From positions 1 to 64,000 of the forward strand of contig DRHT01000019.1 in assembly GCA_011053055.1 (NCBI GenBank): DNA of 64,000 nt, in the 5' to 3' direction. The translations under genes and the position numbers were made by a program. Of the stretch, positions 59,022 to 64,000 are shown piece by piece. The stretch is from Halopseudomonas sabulinigri (GTDB lineage: Bacteria > Pseudomonadota > Gammaproteobacteria > Pseudomonadales > Pseudomonadaceae). The first letter of the stretch is position 1. Each line of letters begins with the position of its first letter. The notes under the pieces were generated by a model, which saw nothing but the letters and a program-made list of their open reading frames with translations, did not search any database and was not told the DNA's origin.

Positions 59022-60239
59022 TCACTCAATCAACGGCTTACGCAGCCGCTGGGACGCGCCTAGCCAAGGCTGCAGTTCTAGCCGCCAGATTGCCCGTAAG
59101 CCTTTAATCAGCAGATACAAAAATAGCAGCGGTAAAATCAGCGTACGCAAAACAAAGAGCGTCATCGCCCGCAGCACCGTATCCACTGCGCCGTCCAGCG
59201 CCTGCTTGATGGCAACATAGGTTTGCGGATCGCCTGCGCGCGCGAGCTGCTCGCCGAGGCCGGTAAACCCGTCACCCAGTGCATCCCAAAATGCCGGATC
59301 GCTGTCGGCTTTGGCCTGCTGCAAGGCTGCCCGCTCCTGCTCGACAGTAGCCAAATGCTGAGCAACTGTCGCCAACTCGCGCGCAATACGTTGCAGCTGT
59401 TCATCCATGCGCTGAATCTGCAGTTTCAAAAATTCGTAATCCGCATCCCGATCGAAAGGATTCAAGCGCTGTAGGCCGCCCATTTGCTGTTCCATGTTCT
59501 CCAGCGCGCGCTGGCTTTGCTGCCGTGCGCGTCCGATGCGCTCACGGTCGGACACCAGCTGTGAGCGTTTCTGCTGTAGTTGGAGCTGACGCTTACCCAG
59601 TGCCGTCAACGCCGGCTGGCCATCCAGCACCTTATCGGCTGCGCCTAGGGTTTCCACCTGGGCGGGTAGATTATCCAGCAAAGCTACTTCCTGGCGTGTC
59701 TCTTCGGCCAAGAATTGGTTATCCACCACGGCATTCATTAACACCACTGCGGCTAACGCAAACCGCAAGAACAGCAATGCCATAAATAACCGCAGACACT
59801 TGGGAGCCCAGCGCCCCTGACGCCAGAACAGACTCAATGCCAGCAGCAGGCCGCTGATACTGATCAGCACCTTGAACATCGAGTGGGAAACCACGCCAAG
59901 TAGAATTTTCTGGGTTAGCAGCGAACCGATAGCCCACTGCATCAGGGTGCCATATTGTTCGATCAGATCATTGAAGGGATCCAACAGCTCGCCGAGCGTC
60001 ACCGCTACGCCGCCGAACAGGCTGAAGCTCAGGGTGGTCGATTGTAATACTGAAATCAGCGCGTTAAGCGCGCGGGCCGATGCAAAGGCGACAGAGGCTT
60101 GCAGCAAGGCACCATCGATATATTCTATCGACGCCCGGTCTGCGCTGCCCAGCCAGGACAGCAGCACCACCAAAGCAGCGAAAACGAGTACTCCAATACG
60201 AAGCCAAAATGACCGCTGTCTGCGTAGGTCGCTCTGCAT
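59022..60239 (-). CDS. membrane protein with central coiled coil, function unknown
   Basis: 405 residues, not recognised. An N-terminal transmembrane helix (about 13-30), further hydrophobic segments at about 105-180, a predicted coiled coil from about 205 to 310 rich in Gln, Arg and Leu ('RQLQLQQKRSQLVSDRERIGRARQQSQRALENMEQQMGG', broken up here), and a last helix near 365-385. GAGGTG precedes ATG 60239. It is monocistronic between the chemoreceptor and hemN. It may be a structural envelope protein, but that is a guess. Confidence 0.8.
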   Translation of the reverse strand: MQSDLRRQRSFWLRIGVLVFAALVVLLSWLGSADRASIEYIDGALLQASVAFASARALNALISVLQSTTLSFSLFGGVAVTLGELLDPFNDLIEQYGTLMQWAIGSLLTQKILLGVVSHSMFKVLISISGLLLALSLFWRQGRWAPKCLRLFMALLFLRFALAAVVLMNAVVDNQFLAEETRQEVALLDNLPAQVETLGAADKVLDGQPALTALGKRQLQLQQKRSQLVSDRERIGRARQQSQRALENMEQQMGGLQRLNPFDRDADYEFLKLQIQRMDEQLQRIARELATVAQHLATVEQERAALQQAKADSDPAFWDALGDGFTGLGEQLARAGDPQTYVAIKQALDGAVDTVLRAMTLFVLRTLILPLLFLYLLIKGLRAIWRLELQPWLGASQRLRKPLIE

Positions 60240-60305
60240 GAAACACCTCTGGCCGCCTGCTGGAGGGACTCAGCATAACAGCACTATCGCAGACACAGCA
60301 TTACG

Positions 60306-61688
60306 CTAAATGATGCGTGAGAACCGCTGCGCGCTCTGCTCGTTCTGATAGACATCAAATAGCATACAAATGGAGCGGATCAGCAACCGTCCCGCAGGCT
60401 GCACCCTGATACTACCCGGCGTCAAAATAAGCAGACCATCGCGTGCCATTTGCTCTAGCATCGGCAGGCAATCGGCAAAATAATCATGAAAGTCGATCTG
60501 AAAACGCTCCTCAATCACCCCGAATGAGAGGTTGCAGTGGCAGATCAACTGGGCGATTACGGCGCGACGAATATGATCATCGGTATGGCACACCAAACCA
60601 CGACGGGTAGCCAGCTCATCGTCCTGCAGCGCTTGTTGATACAGCTTCAAATCACTACTGTTCTGGCTGTAAAGATCGCCAACCTGGCTTATCGATGACA
60701 CACCCAGACCAATCAGGTCGCAATGGCCGTGGGTTGTGTAACCCTGAAAGTTCCGCTGCAGCTCATTGCTGTCCTGCGCGATGCTTAGGCTGTCGTCCGG
60801 GAGTGCGAAGTGATCCATACCGATGTAGCGATAACCCGCTGCCAACAGCTGCTGAATGCTGTTCTCGAACATCCGCAATTTGTCTGCAGGTGACGGCAGA
60901 TCGGCACTATTGATACGCCGCTGCGGCATAAATCGCTCAGGCAGGTGCGCGTAGTTAAACACCGAGAGCCGATCAGGCTTGAGCGCGATGATGGCATCTA
61001 CCGTTTGTGCAAAGCGTTCTGGCGTCTGCTTGGGTAGGCCATAGATCAAGTCGATATTGATTGAGCGGTAAGCCAGAGTGCGCGCCGCGTCCATTACGGT
61101 CTGGGTTTGCTCGTGGCTCTGCAATCGATTGACTGCGCGCTGCACTTCCGGGTCCAGGTCCTGCACGCCGAAACTAACCCGGTTGAAGCCCAGTTCGCGC
61201 AATAACCCCATGGTCGCCCAATCAGCTTCGCGCGGATCAATCTCAATACTGTAATCGCCGCCGTCGTCGTCATGCAGCACGAAGTGCTTACGCAAACACG
61301 CCATCAGCTCGCGCAGCTCGGCGTGACTAAGAAAGGTCGGCGTACCGCCGCCAAAGTGCAATTGCTCCACGCGTTGCTCAGCCCCCACATGCTGGCTGAC
61401 CAATTCAATCTCACGCCGCAGCGCGGCAAGGTATTCCCGTGCGCGACTGCGATCCTTGGTGATCACTTTGTTGCAGGCACAGTAATAGCAAATATTGGCG
61501 CAGAACGGGATATGCACATATAACGACAACCCGCGCTGCTGGGACCGACTCTGATCCAAGGCGTGCAGGAAGTCCGACGGACGAATGCCTTCGTGGAATT
61601 GCACGGCGGTAGGATATGAGGTGTAGCGCGGACCGGCATGATCGTAGCGACGAATCAGGTTAGCGTCCCAACGAATAGAACTAAGCAT
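60306..61688 (-). CDS. hemN: oxygen-independent coproporphyrinogen III dehydrogenase HemN
   Basis: 460 residues, radical SAM enzyme of anaerobic heme synthesis that oxidatively decarboxylates coproporphyrinogen III. The 4Fe-4S motif CxxxCxxC is Cys63, Cys67, Cys70, with Cys72 following ('PFCANICYYCACNK'), and 'LHFGGGTPTFLS' is the SAM-binding glycine motif. GGAGAG precedes ATG 61688. A perfect ANR box lies 61-74 bases upstream, so low-oxygen induction is likely. Confidence 0.96.
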   Translation of the reverse strand: MLSSIRWDANLIRRYDHAGPRYTSYPTAVQFHEGIRPSDFLHALDQSRSQQRGLSLYVHIPFCANICYYCACNKVITKDRSRAREYLAALRREIELVSQHVGAEQRVEQLHFGGGTPTFLSHAELRELMACLRKHFVLHDDDGGDYSIEIDPREADWATMGLLRELGFNRVSFGVQDLDPEVQRAVNRLQSHEQTQTVMDAARTLAYRSINIDLIYGLPKQTPERFAQTVDAIIALKPDRLSVFNYAHLPERFMPQRRINSADLPSPADKLRMFENSIQQLLAAGYRYIGMDHFALPDDSLSIAQDSNELQRNFQGYTTHGHCDLIGLGVSSISQVGDLYSQNSSDLKLYQQALQDDELATRRGLVCHTDDHIRRAVIAQLICHCNLSFGVIEERFQIDFHDYFADCLPMLEQMARDGLLILTPGSIRVQPAGRLLIRSICMLFDVYQNEQSAQRFSRII

Positions 61689-61707
61689 GAGGCTCTCCGG
61701 CGTATTA

Positions 61708-61725
61708 AGTCTGAGTATTCAGACT
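61708..61725. repeat. palindrome over the predicted hemN start site
   Basis: Perfect 7-base arms AGTCTGA / TCAGACT around GTAT. With flanking GGCGTA / TACGCC the structure can extend. It covers the expected -10 to +6 of the ANR-dependent hemN promoter, so it could be an operator or a leader hairpin. Confidence 0.5.
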
Positions 61726-61748
61726 ACGCCGCCGCCTCACTTCAGGTG

Positions 61749-61762
61749 TTGATCCGGATCAA
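61749..61762 (-). promoter_or_regulatory. ANR/FNR box upstream of hemN
   Basis: TTGATCCGGATCAA, a perfect match to the FNR/ANR consensus TTGAT-N4-ATCAA. Placed at -41.5 it would start transcription near 61714, about 26 bases before the hemN ATG. This is the classical position for ANR activation. Confidence 0.9.
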
Positions 61763-61803
61763 TAGAGCTAATGGAAGGCTCACCAACCAGCACTCGGAGC
61801 AGC

Positions 61804-62799
61804 TCAGCCACCCGTGGCGTTCATAAAGCGCAGCACCTGCACCTCGCCATCCACGGCAAACTCGTGACGCGCGGGCTTGTGTTGCAGAGCACGTTCAAGC
61901 GCGTCCCGAATAGGCTCGTCGGTATCAGGATGGCGGCGCACCAATTCGCGCATATCAAGTGCGTTCTCATGCCCCAGACAGAGCAACAGCCGACCCTCGG
62001 TGGTCAAACGCACGCGGTTACAGGTATCGCAAAAATTATGGGAATGCGGAGAAATGAAGCCGATGCGGCTCTCTGGATAGCCTTCAACCCGCAGGTAGCG
62101 CGCAGGTCCGCCGCTGGTTTCGCTGCTCTCGATCAAACTATGGTGCTGACTGATCATCTCGCGCACTTCAGCACTGGAGCAAAAAGCCTCGCCGCGCTCA
62201 CGGCCCACGTTGCCCAAGGGCATTTCTTCAATAAAGGTGATATCCAGCCCGCGCTGTAGCGCAAAGTCAGTCAGTGCATTGACCTCATCGTGGTTGCGGC
62301 CCTTCATGACCACCACATTCAGCTTGGTGCGCTCAAAGCCCGCCTTGCGCGCCGCCTCTATACCGGCCAGCACCTGACTCAATTCGCCGGTACGCGTGAT
62401 GGCCTTGAATTTATCAGCCTGCAGGCTATCCAGGCTGATGTTCAGGCGTTTGACCCCGGCATCGGCCAGCGGCTGAGCCAGCTTGTCGAGTTGCGAGCCG
62501 TTGGTGGTCATCACCAGTTCATCCAGCCCGTCTATGGCGCTGATACGCTCACACAAATCAACGATGCCCCGGCGTACCAGCGGCTCGCCACCCGTCAGCC
62601 GAATCTTGCGCACGCCCTGCGCAACAAACAGACGAGCGATGCGCTCGAGCTCTTCGAGGCTGAGGATCTGCGCGCGCGGCAGAAAGGTCATGTCTTCGGC
62701 CATACAATAGACACAGCGAAAATCGCACCTGTCGGTCACCGAGAGGCGCAAATACTCAATGCGGCGTCCTTGACCGTCCTGTAAACGACCTTGTGTCAT
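61804..62799 (-). CDS. moaA: GTP 3',8-cyclase MoaA
   Basis: 331 residues from ATG 62799 (GGAG 7 bases before); the frame opens at 62844. Radical SAM enzyme of the first step of molybdenum cofactor synthesis. The N-terminal cluster is Cys25, Cys29, Cys32 ('[16 protein letters not shown]'). The C-terminal cluster is in '[21 protein letters not shown]', and the terminal Gly-Gly needed for activity is present. It lies downstream of moaE in the same direction. Confidence 0.96.
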   Translation of the reverse strand: MTQGRLQDGQGRRIEYLRLSVTDRCDFRCVYCMAEDMTFLPRAQILSLEELERIARLFVAQGVRKIRLTGGEPLVRRGIVDLCERISAIDGLDELVMTTNGSQLDKLAQPLADAGVKRLNISLDSLQADKFKAITRTGELSQVLAGIEAARKAGFERTKLNVVVMKGRNHDEVNALTDFALQRGLDITFIEEMPLGNVGRERGEAFCSSAEVREMISQHHSLIESSETSGGPARYLRVEGYPESRIGFISPHSHNFCDTCNRVRLTTEGRLLLCLGHENALDMRELVRRHPDTDEPIRDALERALQHKPARHEFAVDGEVQVLRFMNATGG

Positions 62800-62844
62800 G
62801 TGCTGCTCCGCTTGCTGCTTGTATGCCACTTTAGCACGGCCCAA

Positions 62845-63303
62845 TCATGGCTGGGACGACCAACGCTCCAGCGCCTGCTCATCACTCTCGCGCGATTCCA
62901 CCCAACGTTCGCCTTGCGGCGTCGTTTCGCGCTTCCAGAAAGGCGCGCGGGTTTTCAGGTAATCCATGATGAATTCGGTTGCTGCAAAAGCGGCCTGCCG
63001 ATGCGCCGAAGCGGCGCCGACAAAAACGATCGGCTCGCCCGGATCGAGTTGTCCGACCCGGTGAATCAGTTGCACATCCAACAGCGGCCAGCGCTCAGAG
63101 GCTTGGTCGGCGATGCCCTGCAATGCCTTTTCGGTCATCCCGGGATAATGCTCGAGCCACATGCCAGCGACCGGATCGCCGTCGTTGTAATCACGCACGT
63201 AACCAACGAAACCCACTACCGCACCGGTGCCCTGATTGTCGCCCTGCAAGCGATTCAACCACTCGCCTGGATCAAACGCCTGCTGTTGCACTGCAATACG
63301 CAT
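62845..63303 (-). CDS. moaE: molybdopterin synthase catalytic subunit MoaE
   Basis: 152 residues from ATG 63303 (GGAGG 5 bases before); the frame opens at 63354. Conserved 'GAVVGFVGYVRDYN', 'LEHYPGMTEKAL', 'HRVGQLDPGEPIVFVGAASAHR' and 'KTRAPFWKRE' with the active-site Lys. It converts cPMP to molybdopterin with MoaD. One base separates it from moaD. Confidence 0.95.
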   Translation of the reverse strand: MRIAVQQQAFDPGEWLNRLQGDNQGTGAVVGFVGYVRDYNDGDPVAGMWLEHYPGMTEKALQGIADQASERWPLLDVQLIHRVGQLDPGEPIVFVGAASAHRQAAFAATEFIMDYLKTRAPFWKRETTPQGERWVESRESDEQALERWSSQP

Positions 63304-63304
63304 C

Positions 63305-63553
63305 TTAGCCTCCGGTAACGGGCGGAAAGAAAGCCAGCTCGTCGCCGTCGGCAATCAGCGCCTCCAAAGAGCAGAGCTCCTGATTACGCGCACACATAAT
63401 GCGTGGCTCCGCCAGCACCTGCCATTGCTCGCCGCGCGCCAACAGGTGCTGGCGTACGTCTGCCAAGGTCTGCAAGCTGGCATCCCAGGGCAACTGCTCT
63501 GCCTCACAGTCCAGTTGCTCACGGTAACGGGCAAAGAACTGCAGATTGATCAT
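63305..63553 (-). CDS. moaD: molybdopterin synthase sulfur-carrier subunit MoaD
   Basis: 82-residue ubiquitin-like protein ending in the Gly-Gly tail ('FFPPVTGG') that becomes a thiocarboxylate. The core '[24 protein letters not shown]' is family-typical. It overlaps moaC by 4 bases and is 1 base from moaE. Confidence 0.94.
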   Translation of the reverse strand: MINLQFFARYREQLDCEAEQLPWDASLQTLADVRQHLLARGEQWQVLAEPRIMCARNQELCSLEALIADGDELAFFPPVTGG

Positions 63554-64000
63554 GCCGACGCCTCGGCTTGAAAGTCACCGCTCTTGCCGCCGGATTTCTG
63601 CAACAAGCGGGTGGCCTCTATCACCATGCTTTTATCTACCGCTTTGCACATGTCATACAGGGTCAGCGCGGCGATACTGGCGGCCGTTAGGGCTTCCATC
63701 TCCACGCCCGTCTGGCCGGCGAGCTTGCAACGCGCCTGGATCCGCACTGCATCCGGTGCTTCGAGCAGCAGCTCGACCTTGACGCTGGTGAGCATCAAGG
63801 GATGACACAGCGGGATCAAATCAGAGGTTTTCTTGGCAGCCTGAATACCAGCAATGCGCGCTACCGCCAGCACATCACCTTTTGGATGGCCGCCGGATTG
63901 AATCAGCTCAAAGGTCTCCGGGCGCATGCGCACCAGTGACTCCGCCAGCGCTTCACGTGAGGTAACGGCCTTTTCGGTCACATCGACCATGTTGGCACGG
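63550..64000 (-). CDS. moaC: cyclic pyranopterin monophosphate synthase MoaC (5' end beyond window)
   Basis: An internal Met at 63990 gives 146 residues, but the frame continues upstream with Arg-Ala-Asn before '[14 protein letters not shown]'. This matches the usual MoaC N-terminus, so the true start lies beyond base 64000. Conserved '[33 protein letters not shown]' (shown in part) and '[23 protein letters not shown]' are present. It acts after MoaA to form cPMP. Confidence 0.95.
   Translation of the reverse strand, partial: RANMVDVTEKAVTSREALAESLVRMRPETFELIQSGGHPKGDVLAVARIAGIQAAKKTSDLIPLCHPLMLTSVKVELLLEAPDAVRIQARCKLAGQTGVEMEALTAASIAALTLYDMCKAVDKSMVIEATRLLQKSGGKSGDFQAEASA

Overview
This window looks like a chromosomal segment of a gammaproteobacterium of the Pseudomonadaceae. 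The order flhA-flhF-fleN-fliA-cheYZAB-motCD-parC-parP-cheW-DUF2802, the ccmABCDEFGHI block and the dusC-ligA-zipA-smc block are all typical of Pseudomonas. The moderate GC content and compact gene set would suit the Halopseudomonas (P. pertucinogena) lineage, but that placement is an inference. No insertion sequence, prophage, integrase or CRISPR array was seen.

Layout. 1-7 kb: a truncated-looking, AT-rich AraC-type regulator, then a leftward fatty-acid/lipid block (acyl-CoA dehydrogenase, thiolase, spinster-type MFS transporter), a stand-alone FAD oxidoreductase related to the SelD N-terminal partner, and a 28-residue membrane protein. 7-17 kb: housekeeping genes (dusC, ligA, zipA, smc) with a divergent MFS transporter and a STAS-like protein. 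17-24 kb: complete cytochrome c maturation operon ccmABCDEFGHI, including a 55-codon ccmD. 24-41 kb: a FliK-like/FlhB-C-terminal gene pair, then the leftward flagellar-placement, sigma-28, chemotaxis, second-stator and ParC/ParP array-positioning cluster. 41-45 kb: a Sel1-repeat lipoprotein and a membrane c-di-GMP phosphodiesterase. 45-49.4 kb: a tight leftward operon of periplasmic cupredoxin, Cache-HAMP-GGDEF-EAL protein, DUF3034 outer-membrane protein and lipoprotein truncated hemoglobin. 49.5-53 kb: LLM flavin oxidoreductase, tRNA-Gly(CCC), a bacterioferritin-like protein without the heme Met, and two envelope proteins that share a Cys-His-Gln-Trp module. 53-57 kb: a three-subunit molybdenum hydroxylase (FAD, Mo, 2Fe-2S) behind a sigma-54-type promoter. 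57-64 kb: an amino-acid-type chemoreceptor behind a sigma-28-type promoter, an unknown membrane coiled-coil protein, hemN behind a perfect ANR/FNR box, and moaA, moaE, moaD and moaC (moaC runs off the window).

How it fits together. FliA, encoded here, probably transcribes parP and the chemoreceptor, whose upstream regions carry sigma-28 elements. FlhA has a -24/-12 element. Four copies of a short acidic motif in the CheA linker closely resemble the CheY-binding tail of the CheZ encoded next door. The Moco genes at the right end could supply the molybdenum hydroxylase. The least understood unit is the cupredoxin/c-di-GMP/DUF3034/hemoglobin operon, which reads like an envelope redox- or gas-sensing circuit coupled to c-di-GMP. 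All functions are inferred from the sequence alone; no database search was run.
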